From DAOVXM01 sp963746255 (GTDB lineage: Bacteria; Chloroflexota; Anaerolineae; Anaerolineales; UBA4823), in contig CAVVAJ010000005.1 in assembly GCA_963746255.1 (NCBI GenBank), forward strand, positions 806,001 through 870,000: DNA of 64,000 nucleotides. The letters run 5' to 3'. The translations under genes were made by a program, and so were the position numbers. Under the pieces are notes generated by a model. It saw nothing but the letters and a program-made list of their open reading frames with translations. It searched no databases and was not told the origin of the DNA. Shown here piece after piece: positions 35,946 to 44,772 of the stretch; within the stretch, counting starts at the first letter, position 1; each line of letters opens with the position of its first letter.

Positions 35946-37394
35946 ATGTATATCAACGGAAAATTTATTTCTGGAAATGCAACAAAACGAATTGAAGTCA
36001 TAAATCCTGCCACAGAGGAGGTAATCGCAGATGTCGCTCGCGGCACTACGGTAGATAGCCATTCCGCTGTAGATGCAGCCTTAAATGCTTTCCAGGTATG
36101 GAAGAATACGCCCGCTAATGAGAGAGCAGCTGCACTGCATGAGGTTGCTACGAAAATCCGCTCTCATCGGGATGAACTTATTCGTTTACTAACCATGGAG
36201 GAGGGTAAACCAATTCCGGAAAACGACGAAGAGCTATGGTGGGTAGAAGATACTTTTGATTACTATGCTGAGCTAGCGCGGCACGAACGCGGTCGGGTGC
36301 TCCCACCCGGGGAAACTGGACAGTTCAATTTCGTCATAAAAGAACCGTATGGTGTTGTTGGTTGTATCGTTCCTTGGAATTACCCCTTGCTGCTCTTAGC
36401 TTGGAAAATGGCACCGGCACTCGCGGCTGGGAACACGGTCGTGATAAAACCCTCAGAGTTGACGCCCTTATCGACACTGCGTTTGGTTGAGCTTGCTTGC
36501 GATCACTTACCACCGGGTGCGGTAAACGTGATCACAGGATACGGTCCTGAGGTTGGGGAACCGCTCGTACTCCACCCTGATGTACCAGTAATTGCATTTA
36601 CCGGCTCTCTGGCGGTTGGGCAGCATATCGCCCGCCTCGCCGCTCCTCAAATTAAGAAAATGCATCTTGAATTGGGCGGTAAGGATCCTATGGTCATTGC
36701 ACCTGATGCACCGCTTGATATTGCAGTGAGTGCTCTCGCTTATGCGGCATTGATTAATGCTGGTCAGGTTTGTACATCCACTGAAAGGGTATATATCCAT
36801 GAAAGCATGTACCCACGGTTCTCAGAGCAGTTAGCAGATTTTGTTGAAAATCTACGGCTCGGTAATGGTCTGGATGAAGGTGTCGATGTTGGTCCCATGA
36901 TCCGCAACCGCTTTAGGGAAAAAGTTGAATCTCAGCTCAAGGATGCGGCAGCTCAGGGTGCGAATATTTTGGTCGGTGGTAGACGACCGGAGAATTTAGA
37001 ACACGGTTACTTCCTTGAACCTGCGGTAGTTATTAACGTGAATCACTCAATGCGCTTAATGCAAGAAGAGACTTTTGGTCCAGTAATCCCATTAATGCCG
37101 TATAGCAATTTCGACGAAGCAATCCGTCTGGCTAACGATAGTCAATTTGGGTTGGGTGCTAGTCTTGTGTCAGATGATGCCAGGTTAGTAAAGAGGTTCT
37201 TTGAAGAAGTTAGGGCGGGAACCATCTGGATTAACGACCCGCTGACTGATAATTTTGCAGGACCGTTTGGTGGAATGAAGATGAGTGGCTTAGGCCGCGA
37301 ACTTGGCCAAGAAGGAATTGATGAATTCTTAGCAGTAAAACATGTCCACTGGGATATCGAAGGTGGGTTGAAGGAGTACTGGTATCCCTATTAG
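35946..37394 (+). CDS. NAD(P)-dependent aldehyde dehydrogenase
   Basis: 482 residues, typical family length. Key sites: IVPWNYPLLLLAWKMAPALA (cofactor site), MHLELGGKDPM with the general-base Glu, and NAGQVCTSTERVYI with the catalytic Cys. EETFGPVIPLMPY and the GMKMSGLGRELGQEG end are as in gamma-aminobutyraldehyde/betaine-aldehyde-type enzymes. It probably oxidises an aminoaldehyde to the omega-amino acid. It is 113 bp from the regulator and 26 bp from the FAD oxidase, so likely one transcript with the following genes. Confidence 0.9.
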   Translation: MYINGKFISGNATKRIEVINPATEEVIADVARGTTVDSHSAVDAALNAFQVWKNTPANERAAALHEVATKIRSHRDELIRLLTMEEGKPIPENDEELWWVEDTFDYYAELARHERGRVLPPGETGQFNFVIKEPYGVVGCIVPWNYPLLLLAWKMAPALAAGNTVVIKPSELTPLSTLRLVELACDHLPPGAVNVITGYGPEVGEPLVLHPDVPVIAFTGSLAVGQHIARLAAPQIKKMHLELGGKDPMVIAPDAPLDIAVSALAYAALINAGQVCTSTERVYIHESMYPRFSEQLADFVENLRLGNGLDEGVDVGPMIRNRFREKVESQLKDAAAQGANILVGGRRPENLEHGYFLEPAVVINVNHSMRLMQEETFGPVIPLMPYSNFDEAIRLANDSQFGLGASLVSDDARLVKRFFEEVRAGTIWINDPLTDNFAGPFGGMKMSGLGRELGQEGIDEFLAVKHVHWDIEGGLKEYWYPY

Positions 37395-37420
37395 ATCACA
37401 CGCCTCTAAGGAACATAAAA

Positions 37421-38692
37421 ATGATTACCACTTCATATTGGGATGGTGATGTCTTATTTTCATTAGGGCAAGCTAAGGACGATGAACTGCCCAAGAAAGC
37501 TGATGTTGTTATTATTGGTGCTGGATATACTGGATTAAGCGCAGCTAGAACGCTCGCCCAATCAAATTCAGATGTAGTCGTTCTAGAGAGAAATACGATC
37601 GGTTGGGGAGCGAGCTCGCGGAACGCCGGCATCACAGGATGTGGGATGAAGCTAGGTGCCCAGACAATTTTCGAGAGATATGGACAAGAATATGGGAAAA
37701 ACTTCTGGCAATTATCACTTGATGCACTTGGTCTAATAAAAGAACTCGTCAACCAAGAGGGGATAGCGTGTGATTGGCAGCAAAAAGGTGACCTTGGAGT
37801 TGCTTATAAAGCCAGCCATTTTGATAATTTACGTGATAAAGTTGAGTGGCATGAAAAACACCTTGGACATCACTTACAACTCATACCGCCTGCAGACATA
37901 CAAGCTGAAATTGGGAGTAATGTGTATTGCGGTGGTGTGATTGATGGTCATGGTGCTGGACTCCACCCAGCAAAACTTGTTTATGGACTAGCGCAAAATG
38001 CACAGCATTATGGGGCTAGATTATTCGAGAATTCTGGGGTTCAACAAATCGAGAAAAATAAATCAGGCTATCTGCTGCACACCTCACGAGGGCATATCCG
38101 CGCTGAAAATGTTGTTGTCGCAACGAACGGTTACACAGATCGCTTGGTGAGTGGACTAAAATCGAAAATCTTTCCAGTAGGCAGCTATAGTATCGTTACA
38201 GAACCCTTACCTGGAGATCTTCAGAACAAAATCAGCCCAAATGGGCGTGTTTTCTGGGATTCAAAATGGTTCCTAAACTACTTCCGTCTCACGCCGGATG
38301 GGCGTATGTTATGGGGAGGTCGCAATAACCTCAGTACTGATTTAGATCTAGGAAAATCCGCTCGAATACTTCAGTCCCAGATGGTACGCGCATTCCCGGA
38401 TTTATCAGGTATTCCTGTAACCCACACCTGGACTGGTCAGCTGGGCTTGACCTTCGACCTTTTACCGCATATCGGGCAGATAGATGGGATTTACTATGCC
38501 TTCGGGTATGGCGGGCACGGATTACATACTGCACTATATGCAGGACGGGAAGTCGCCTTCCTGCTTACTGGGCATAAGACAAGCAGCCCTTTAAAGGAGA
38601 TACCTCACCAAACATATTTCTTTTATCGAGATAAGCCATGGTTTTTACCTTTGGCAGCGTACTATTATCGCATCAAAGACTGGCTATCATAA
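37421..38692 (+). CDS. FAD-dependent amine/amino-acid oxidoreductase (PuuB/OrdL-like, DAO family)
   Basis: 423 residues. ADVVIIGAGYTGLSAARTLA (FAD dinucleotide site, about residue 25), then VVLERNTIGWGASSRNAGI with the SRNAG motif of PuuB/OrdL oxidases, and a C-terminal FAD loop GIYYAFGYGGHGLHTA. YSIVTEPLP is also standard. The family oxidises gamma-glutamyl-putrescine and other secondary amines. Together with the aldehyde dehydrogenase and two aminotransferases it points to polyamine or lysine-type catabolism. I cannot name the substrate. Confidence 0.85.
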   Translation: MITTSYWDGDVLFSLGQAKDDELPKKADVVIIGAGYTGLSAARTLAQSNSDVVVLERNTIGWGASSRNAGITGCGMKLGAQTIFERYGQEYGKNFWQLSLDALGLIKELVNQEGIACDWQQKGDLGVAYKASHFDNLRDKVEWHEKHLGHHLQLIPPADIQAEIGSNVYCGGVIDGHGAGLHPAKLVYGLAQNAQHYGARLFENSGVQQIEKNKSGYLLHTSRGHIRAENVVVATNGYTDRLVSGLKSKIFPVGSYSIVTEPLPGDLQNKISPNGRVFWDSKWFLNYFRLTPDGRMLWGGRNNLSTDLDLGKSARILQSQMVRAFPDLSGIPVTHTWTGQLGLTFDLLPHIGQIDGIYYAFGYGGHGLHTALYAGREVAFLLTGHKTSSPLKEIPHQTYFFYRDKPWFLPLAAYYYRIKDWLS

Positions 38693-38753
38693 AGAGAGCA
38701 TATTGGCAATGCTTACCTGAGTACATTTATGCGAAATTTGATGGAGTAATGTT

Positions 38754-40004
38754 ATGAATCAATCAATTGAATTGCTATCTCCAGTTTGGACTCATCTAAC
38801 TCAGATTCAACCTGTCTATGGTGAAGGGATATATCTATACGATGCGCAGAACAACCGCTATATGGATTTCTCCTGCGGAATTGGCGTTACGAACACGGGG
38901 CACTGTCACCCAAAAGTTGTCAAAGCCATTCAGGAACAAGCTGAGAAACTGATTTTTGGACAGATGAATATTGTCATTCCCCCTGTCTCAATCGCACTCG
39001 CCCAGGCACTTAAAGTAATCATGCCGGCTGCGATTGATACTTTCTTCTTCTCAAACAGCGGAGCCGAAGCAGTCGAAGCGAGTGTAAAGTTAGCGCGGCA
39101 CGCAACTGGGAAAAGAAATATCGTGGTCTTTCAAGGAAGTTTTCATGGTCGCACTGCGCAAACCATGGCTATGACAACCTCGAAATACATTTATCGCTAC
39201 AACTACCAACCTCTACCCGGGGGTGTATTCGTTGCACCCTACCCATACCAGTATTACTATCAATGGACTGAGGAAGAAACGATAGATTATTGTCTACGAG
39301 AACTAGATCGACTGTTCCACAGCCAAACGAAACCAGAAGAGACTGCAGCAGTAATTATTGAGCCAGTCCTTGGCGAAGGCGGATATGTACCTGCACCGGC
39401 GAGATTTTTACGCGAATTAGCTGGCTTCTGCCGTGCAAACAACACGCTTTTGATCGCCGATGAGGTTCAATGTGGATTTGGAAGGACAGGAAAGTACTTC
39501 GCATTTGAACATGCAGATATCGAGCCAGATATTATTGTGATGGCAAAGGGGCTGGGGAGCGGTCTCCCGATTTCAGCGATTGCCGCGCGGCGTTCCTTGA
39601 TGGAAAAATGGGTACCTGGAACTCATGGCGGAACCTATGGCGGCGGGAGCGCAGTTGCTATTGCCTCCGCACTCGCAACTGTGAAGGTAATTCAGGAGGA
39701 AGGGTTGATCACAAATGCAGCCGAGCGTGGCGCTCAGTTAATAACCGGACTGCTGCGATTAAAGAACCAATATCCAACGATTGGGGATGTGCGTGGGCTT
39801 GGTCTGATGGTTGGTACCGAATTCCAAGATAAAGATACAACGCAGGCGATCCAAAATGCATGTATCAAGCGAAACTTGCTTCTATTGACTTGTGGCACCT
39901 ATGAAAATGTGATTCGCTGGATACCACCGCTGATCGTATCAGAAGAGCAAGTAGAAGAGGCGTTGAGGTTATTCGAACAAGCTCTTGGCGATGTGAATCA
40001 ATAA
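38754..40004 (+). CDS. Class III aminotransferase (GABA/omega-amino acid type)
   Basis: 416 residues. NSGAEAVEASVKLARHATGK (PLP phosphate site), SFHGRTAQTMAMTTSK, LLIADEVQCGFGRTGKYFA and IIVMAKGLGSGLPISA, where the Lys binds PLP. These match the 4-aminobutyrate aminotransferase/ornithine-type group. It removes the omega-amino group of the product of the aldehyde dehydrogenase. Start ATG 38754 with GGAGTAATGTT upstream. Confidence 0.9.
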   Translation: MNQSIELLSPVWTHLTQIQPVYGEGIYLYDAQNNRYMDFSCGIGVTNTGHCHPKVVKAIQEQAEKLIFGQMNIVIPPVSIALAQALKVIMPAAIDTFFFSNSGAEAVEASVKLARHATGKRNIVVFQGSFHGRTAQTMAMTTSKYIYRYNYQPLPGGVFVAPYPYQYYYQWTEEETIDYCLRELDRLFHSQTKPEETAAVIIEPVLGEGGYVPAPARFLRELAGFCRANNTLLIADEVQCGFGRTGKYFAFEHADIEPDIIVMAKGLGSGLPISAIAARRSLMEKWVPGTHGGTYGGGSAVAIASALATVKVIQEEGLITNAAERGAQLITGLLRLKNQYPTIGDVRGLGLMVGTEFQDKDTTQAIQNACIKRNLLLLTCGTYENVIRWIPPLIVSEEQVEEALRLFEQALGDVNQ

Positions 40005-40138
40005 TTGGGCAGGATCCAAATTCTGATATATGGTAGTAGCAAGAAGAAAACAATGAAACAGAACATCATAGCAAACATTGTAATTTGATTACTAGAATCC
40101 AAATTTATAAAATCTGGATCTTCTAACTGGAGGTAGTT

Positions 40139-41449
40139 ATGGGTATTCAAGGCACCAAGACAAAAGCACTTTTTCAAAAGGCTGAGAAATATATTCCGCA
40201 TGGTGTAAATTCCAATTTTCGCTACTGGGGTGAAGATGATACGTTGGTGATCAAACGTGGATCAGGGGCATATATATGGGATATGGACGATAAACGCTAC
40301 ATCGATTACCGTTTAGCGTTTGGACCGATCATCTTGGGTCATGCTCACCCGGTTGTGACGAAACGTGTCCAAGAGGCGATTGAAACGGGGACTTTATACG
40401 CATGGACGACGCCATTAGAAGTGAGCGTAGCAGAAAGGATCTGCCGCCTTACCGGTGTAGAAAAAGTCCGTCTAACAAATACTGGTTCAGAGGCAACGTT
40501 CCATGCTTTGCGTATCGCTCGCGCGTATACTGGGAGGGAGAAATTTATCAAATTCGAGGGTCAATACCATGGCATGGTTGATTATTTCATGTTCAGCACT
40601 GCTTCGTCGAATATTAATAATCTTGGTCCTCGAGAAAAACCAGTTTCCTACCCAAATACAATCGGTATACCGGAAGGAATCCGAAATTACGTTATCAATT
40701 TACCATTTAACGATTTAGAAATGCTCGAAGAAACACTAGCGAGAGAGTTTGAAGATATCGCAGCGATATTTGTCGAACCGGTTATGGGGAACGCTGCTGG
40801 GATAATGCCAAAACCCGGCTTCCTTCAGAAGATGAGGGAATTATGTGATAAATACGGTGTGGTACTTGTATTTGATGAAGTAAAAACTGGCTTTCGACTG
40901 GCAAACGGGGGTGCCCAGGAATATTTCAATGTCAAGGCTGATCTCGCGACATACGCGAAATCCCTTGGCAATGGTTACCCGATCGCGGCGATCGGTGGCA
41001 AAGAAGATATTATGATGACTATCCAACCCGGAAAGATGGCACACGGTGGAACCTATTCTGGGAATATTGCCGGCACGGCAGCTGCGGATGCTACATTAGA
41101 AATCCTTGAAACAGAACCAGTTATCAAGACTATTTTTAACAGGGGAGCAGTATTGATGAAAGGTATAGATGAAATTCTCACAGAACATGGCATCCCCCAT
41201 GTGGTCACAGGTGTGCCATCAATGTTGAGCATTCTGCTGGGGATCGAGGAAGAACCGTATGAATTTCGAGACTATATACGTGGGGATGCGGAGCTTTATG
41301 AAAAGATCGCCATGGAGCTTATCCAGCGCGGCATACAACCTGATTCAGATGGGCGCGAACCCTGGTTTCTATGTTATGCACTTAGTGAAGAAGATGTCTC
41401 AGAGACATTAAATGCTTTCAATGATTCAGTGAAAGCAGCGAAAACGTAA
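40139..41449 (+). CDS. Class III aminotransferase, glutamate-1-semialdehyde-aminomutase-like
   Basis: 436 residues with strong ribosome site CTGGAGG. The layout is that of GSA aminomutase-like enzymes: GVNSNFRYWGEDDTLVIKRG, RLTNTGSEATFHALRIAR, VFDEVKTGFRLANGGAQEYF, TYAKSLGNGYPIAAIGG (PLP Lys) and HGGTYSGNIAG. Proteins of this type outside heme operons are usually aminotransferases or aminomutases of catabolism. Its position next to the GABA-type aminotransferase argues for catabolism rather than heme synthesis. Confidence 0.85.
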   Translation: MGIQGTKTKALFQKAEKYIPHGVNSNFRYWGEDDTLVIKRGSGAYIWDMDDKRYIDYRLAFGPIILGHAHPVVTKRVQEAIETGTLYAWTTPLEVSVAERICRLTGVEKVRLTNTGSEATFHALRIARAYTGREKFIKFEGQYHGMVDYFMFSTASSNINNLGPREKPVSYPNTIGIPEGIRNYVINLPFNDLEMLEETLAREFEDIAAIFVEPVMGNAAGIMPKPGFLQKMRELCDKYGVVLVFDEVKTGFRLANGGAQEYFNVKADLATYAKSLGNGYPIAAIGGKEDIMMTIQPGKMAHGGTYSGNIAGTAAADATLEILETEPVIKTIFNRGAVLMKGIDEILTEHGIPHVVTGVPSMLSILLGIEEEPYEFRDYIRGDAELYEKIAMELIQRGIQPDSDGREPWFLCYALSEEDVSETLNAFNDSVKAAKT

Positions 41450-41482
41450 TTATGTGAGCGGATCTCCATCGGAGGCGTAATC

Positions 41483-41716
41483 ATGCCCCATGGTTACAAT
41501 GGCAAAGTCCTGCAAATACGATTGGCTGATAAACCAATCGAAACAGAAGTCCCGTCCCTTGAGTTTTACCGAAAATATATGGACGGCATCGAAGGTATTG
41601 GGCTGCTGAAGGAGGTTGTCGAATGGGCAAAAGATAAATATTACAAATTAGCAGGCTGGGATCAAGCGACAGTTGCGCCAACCCAAGGTAAACTCCGGGC
41701 TATTTCCCTGGATTGA
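41483..41716 (+). pseudogene. Aldehyde:ferredoxin oxidoreductase remnant with internal in-frame deletion
   Basis: A 77-residue open frame with GGAGG upstream. The N-terminus MPHGYNGKVLQIRL and EFYRKYMDG match the start of tungsten AOR-family enzymes (GxxGKxLxVxL, then K-Y-x-G). The C-terminus KDKYYKLAGWDQATVAPTQ matches their last segment (YYxLxGWD...PT). About 500-550 residues that should lie between are missing and the join is in frame. It cannot be an enzyme. It is either a deletion product or a small protein derived from AOR ends. Confidence 0.6.
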
Positions 41717-41813
41717 TTGGTAAACTATATTTCCTAATGGAGGGAAAGCGTACTAACGCAAACAACAATGTCAAACAATACTGAAGTCTTCGACGCTTAA
41801 ATAGGAGTGCGCT

Positions 41814-42983
41814 ATGCGAATCGTAGTGTTAGGTGGTGCAGGGAAGATGGGATGTATATCCGTTCAAGCTCTTGCAGCTGACGAACGCGTTAGTGAGGTT
41901 GTCATTGCTGACTTCAATACCGAAAATGCCCAGATAGTTGCAGATTTCCTGGGCAGCTCGAAAATTTCAATCAGCGAAGTAGATATCAATAATCATGCCC
42001 AATTGGTGCAGGTGCTTCAAGGGGCAAAAACCTGTTTAAATGCAACCCTGTACTATACAAATCTCCAAGTTATGGATGCTTGCCTTGAGGCGGGGGTTCA
42101 CTACGTTGATATGGGAGGGCTGTTCCATACGACGTTTAAACAATTGGAATATCATGATAGATTCGCCCAAAAAGGGATTAGTGCTGTCCTTGGAATGGGT
42201 TCCGCTCCTGGAGTTCCAAATTTACAATCATGCTACGCGGCTAATAGATTAGACACGATCGAGTACGTCCGAATATATGATGGTATCAAACCACCAAACC
42301 CGGATGATGTTCGATTTACTTATGCAGTGCCAACCATCATCGACGAATTAACTCTGTCACCGATGGTTTTCGAAAATGGTGAATTCGTTGCCAAAGTACC
42401 TCTAACAGGTTTCGAAGATTATTGGTTCACCGCGCCGTTAGGCTTATTACCCATGCACTACTCTCTGCACTCTGAAGTCGCTACTATCCCGATTAGCTTT
42501 AAAGATAAGGGGATAAGAGAGTGCTTCTTCAAAATAAATTATTGGGGCATGGCAAAAGAAACTGTTGAGAAAGTCAACATACTTACGCAGTTTGGTTTTG
42601 CTAATCGCGAAGCCGTTGATGTGAATGGACAGAATGTTGTCCCACGCGACTTACTCGTGAGTATGATGGCAGATTATGTACCTCCAGTAAAGGAATTCTT
42701 GGCTGCTCCAAAGAACAAACCACCAGATTGGGTAAAAGAGATTGTTACTGAAGTGAAGGGGACGAAAGATGACAAGGTGAGGACATACCGTTTGGGGACC
42801 ACAACGATCAAGGGAGCTTTACCGACTGGTGTTGTACCTGCAATAGCTGCTATATGGTTAGCGGAAGGTCGTATTCAGAAGGGTGTTTATCCGCCTGAGC
42901 AATCTCTCGATCCGGAAGAATTCTTTAAGGAGTTAGAGGTTTGGGATATTTACACCACAGTCACTGTTACCAGTCCGTTGTGA
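41814..42983 (+). CDS. Saccharopine dehydrogenase-like NAD(P)-binding oxidoreductase
   Basis: 389 residues. RIVVLGGAGKMGCISVQAL is the dinucleotide site, followed by TCLNATLYYTNLQVMDACLEAG and GVHYVDMGG, which together mark the saccharopine-dehydrogenase/lysine-6-dehydrogenase family; the GMGSAPGVPNL loop is also typical. It could reduce or oxidise an imine or a lysine-derived substrate. As the last gene of the cluster it supports lysine or polyamine catabolism. The start has AGGAGTGC 5 bases before ATG. Confidence 0.82.
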   Translation: MRIVVLGGAGKMGCISVQALAADERVSEVVIADFNTENAQIVADFLGSSKISISEVDINNHAQLVQVLQGAKTCLNATLYYTNLQVMDACLEAGVHYVDMGGLFHTTFKQLEYHDRFAQKGISAVLGMGSAPGVPNLQSCYAANRLDTIEYVRIYDGIKPPNPDDVRFTYAVPTIIDELTLSPMVFENGEFVAKVPLTGFEDYWFTAPLGLLPMHYSLHSEVATIPISFKDKGIRECFFKINYWGMAKETVEKVNILTQFGFANREAVDVNGQNVVPRDLLVSMMADYVPPVKEFLAAPKNKPPDWVKEIVTEVKGTKDDKVRTYRLGTTTIKGALPTGVVPAIAAIWLAEGRIQKGVYPPEQSLDPEEFFKELEVWDIYTTVTVTSPL

Positions 42984-43028
42984 ATGAACTGGATTAGTCA
43001 AATCGGAATGGTGAAATAGGGGGAAAAA

Positions 43029-43799
43029 TCATTCACCAAACTCCAATTCGAATTCCTCATTCTGATCCCAGATTCCGGTTGTTTCTAGCATGATCTCACC
43101 AAAATTAGTCTCTTGGTTCGCGTTGATTTTATGACGTTTGACGAGTTCCAACATAGCGAGGAAGGTAACAACAATTTCGATTCTCGATCGAGCTCCGGTT
43201 ATGAGTGTTATAAAAGATGTACTGCCTTGTCGTAAAAAATCTCCAATCAAGCGTATTTTTTGCCTGATGGATACTGGGGAGGGAGTGACAACAGTGTGCA
43301 ATTCTTGGCGATCATCAGTTCGTGTGAAGAGATAGGTTGCAATGGCAACCAGGTCATGGATATCAATGCCCTTCAAGTCTACCTGGGCTTCAAGTTTTGG
43401 AGGTGGTGCAAGCCGCAGATATGTACTCCTGCCATCCTGTTCAGCCAAGAACGCTGCGATATTCTTGAATTGTTTATAGAGAATTAGCTGCTGGATCAGC
43501 GCCGCACCAGGATCCTCTTCTCCTTCATCACGCCGCGGAGGGCGTGGAAGTAAGACTTCTGATTTGATTTGGATCAATTTTGCTGCGATGGTAAGAAATT
43601 CTGAAGCTTCATCTAGCTCTTGTTCACGTAGGCTATGTAGGTATGCTATGTATTGGTCAGTTACTTGGGCTAATGAGACCCTGGTGATATCAAGCTCTGC
43701 ACGCTCAATCAGGTTTAAAAGAAGGTCGAGAGGTCCTTCAAAAACTGGGGTACTGACTTTGTAGCCGCTCACAGAGGCTATCGCGAAGTTTCGACTCAT
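43029..43799 (-). CDS. scpA: Segregation and condensation protein A
   Basis: ATG 43799 chosen; the longer TTG reading (43820) adds 7 residues. About 256 residues. TPVFEGPLDLLLNLIERAELDI and SLAQVTDQYIAYL are the ScpA/kleisin N-terminus that binds the Smc neck; LTIAAKLIQIKSEVLLPR follows. The C-terminal winged helix (VVTFLAMLELVKRHKI) binds the Smc head. TATAAT stands 7 bases before the ATG and there is no ribosome site, so the message may be leaderless. scpB is not in the window. Divergent from the OsmC gene. Confidence 0.92.
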   Translation of the reverse strand: MSRNFAIASVSGYKVSTPVFEGPLDLLLNLIERAELDITRVSLAQVTDQYIAYLHSLREQELDEASEFLTIAAKLIQIKSEVLLPRPPRRDEGEEDPGAALIQQLILYKQFKNIAAFLAEQDGRSTYLRLAPPPKLEAQVDLKGIDIHDLVAIATYLFTRTDDRQELHTVVTPSPVSIRQKIRLIGDFLRQGSTSFITLITGARSRIEIVVTFLAMLELVKRHKINANQETNFGEIMLETTGIWDQNEEFELEFGE

Positions 43800-43871
43800 C
43801 GCCCGGATTATACCTGACAATTCTTGGGCTGCATGCTATACTTGCCGCGCTAGCTACTGTTGGAGTGTGTT

Positions 43872-44273
43872 ATGAGTGGAGATTGGAAAAAAGTTGTTAC
43901 CGAATGGCAAGGTAGTGCTGGAAATATTGGTAAGGAAGATCAAGATAGGAGCATCCAAATTGGCGCGGTGGACGGAGTTCCTTGTGTTGGTCCGATGGAA
44001 CTCATGATGCTTGGAGTGGCCGGATGCACAGCAATCGATATTGTCAATATTCTGAACAAGAAGCGGAGGCATTTAACCGATTTTCGGGTTGAAGTCCAAG
44101 GTAAATGGACTGAAGACCACCCAAAAATATATACGGAAATTACAATTGAATACCAACTATGGTGCAAGGATATTGATAAAAAATCTGTTGAGCAAGCAAT
44201 AAGTCTATCAGAAGAAAAATATTGTTCAACTAGTGCAATGTACGCAAAATCTACTCAGATCACTTCAGAGTAG
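43872..44273 (+). CDS. OsmC/Ohr-family protein
   Basis: Start ATG 43872 (TGGAG upstream), not the TTG reading at 43860. 133 residues. The family's VGPMELMMLGVAGCTAIDIVNI segment carries the first redox Cys; the second is in EEKYCSTSAMYA near the C-terminus. OsmC proteins reduce organic peroxides. It is 73 bp upstream of a thioredoxin, which would fit redox recycling of the Cys pair. Confidence 0.88.
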   Translation: MSGDWKKVVTEWQGSAGNIGKEDQDRSIQIGAVDGVPCVGPMELMMLGVAGCTAIDIVNILNKKRRHLTDFRVEVQGKWTEDHPKIYTEITIEYQLWCKDIDKKSVEQAISLSEEKYCSTSAMYAKSTQITSE

Positions 44274-44346
44274 ATTATTTTCGAATCCGAAAAATTAGAG
44301 TAGGTATGTAAATTACTTATCATTGGAAAATTCCATGGAGGAAAGT

Positions 44347-44700
44347 ATGATAACTGAACCAATTCACGTCACTGACACAGCATTTGAGAAGACAGTGATG
44401 AAATCAGAATTGCCTGTCGTGGTTGATTTTTGGGCACCCTGGTGTGGGCCATGTAAGATGGTTGCACCAATACTCGATAAGCTTGCTAAGGAATACTCTG
44501 GAAAAGTCCTAATCGCTAAAGTTAATACCGATGAAAATCCAGAATGGGCACAAAAGTTCAATGTGCAAGGTATTCCCACGATGTTGTTTGTCTATGATGG
44601 AAAGATTGTTCACCGTCAAATTGGCGCAATGCCTGAACCGACTCTGCGTAATGTTGTCAAACAATTCCTTACGGTGGCATCGAGCAATAAACAGAATTAA
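44347..44700 (+). CDS. Thioredoxin
   Basis: Start ATG 44347 with GGAGGAAA in place; the reading from 44323 lacks a start signal. 117 residues. VVDFWAPWCGPCKMVAPIL contains the WCGPC active site; VNTDENPEWAQKFNVQGIPTMLFV has the cis-Pro (GIPT). A complete soluble thioredoxin with a short polar tail. It may share a transcript with the OsmC gene before it and ends at a hairpin. Confidence 0.93.
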   Translation: MITEPIHVTDTAFEKTVMKSELPVVVDFWAPWCGPCKMVAPILDKLAKEYSGKVLIAKVNTDENPEWAQKFNVQGIPTMLFVYDGKIVHRQIGAMPEPTLRNVVKQFLTVASSNKQN

Positions 44701-44725
44701 TCTGCTCAACTTTTTGTATTCTAAC

Positions 44726-44753
44726 GGACTGGTCATTGGCAATAGACCAGTCC
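44726..44753. terminator. Hairpin between convergent thioredoxin and murA genes
   Basis: A perfect 9-bp stem GGACTGGTC/GACCAGTCC with a 10-base loop, between two convergent stop codons. The flanks are A/T rich but the T tract is weak on both sides. Confidence 0.55.
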
Positions 44754-44772
44754 ATATTTATTATGCGATAAT

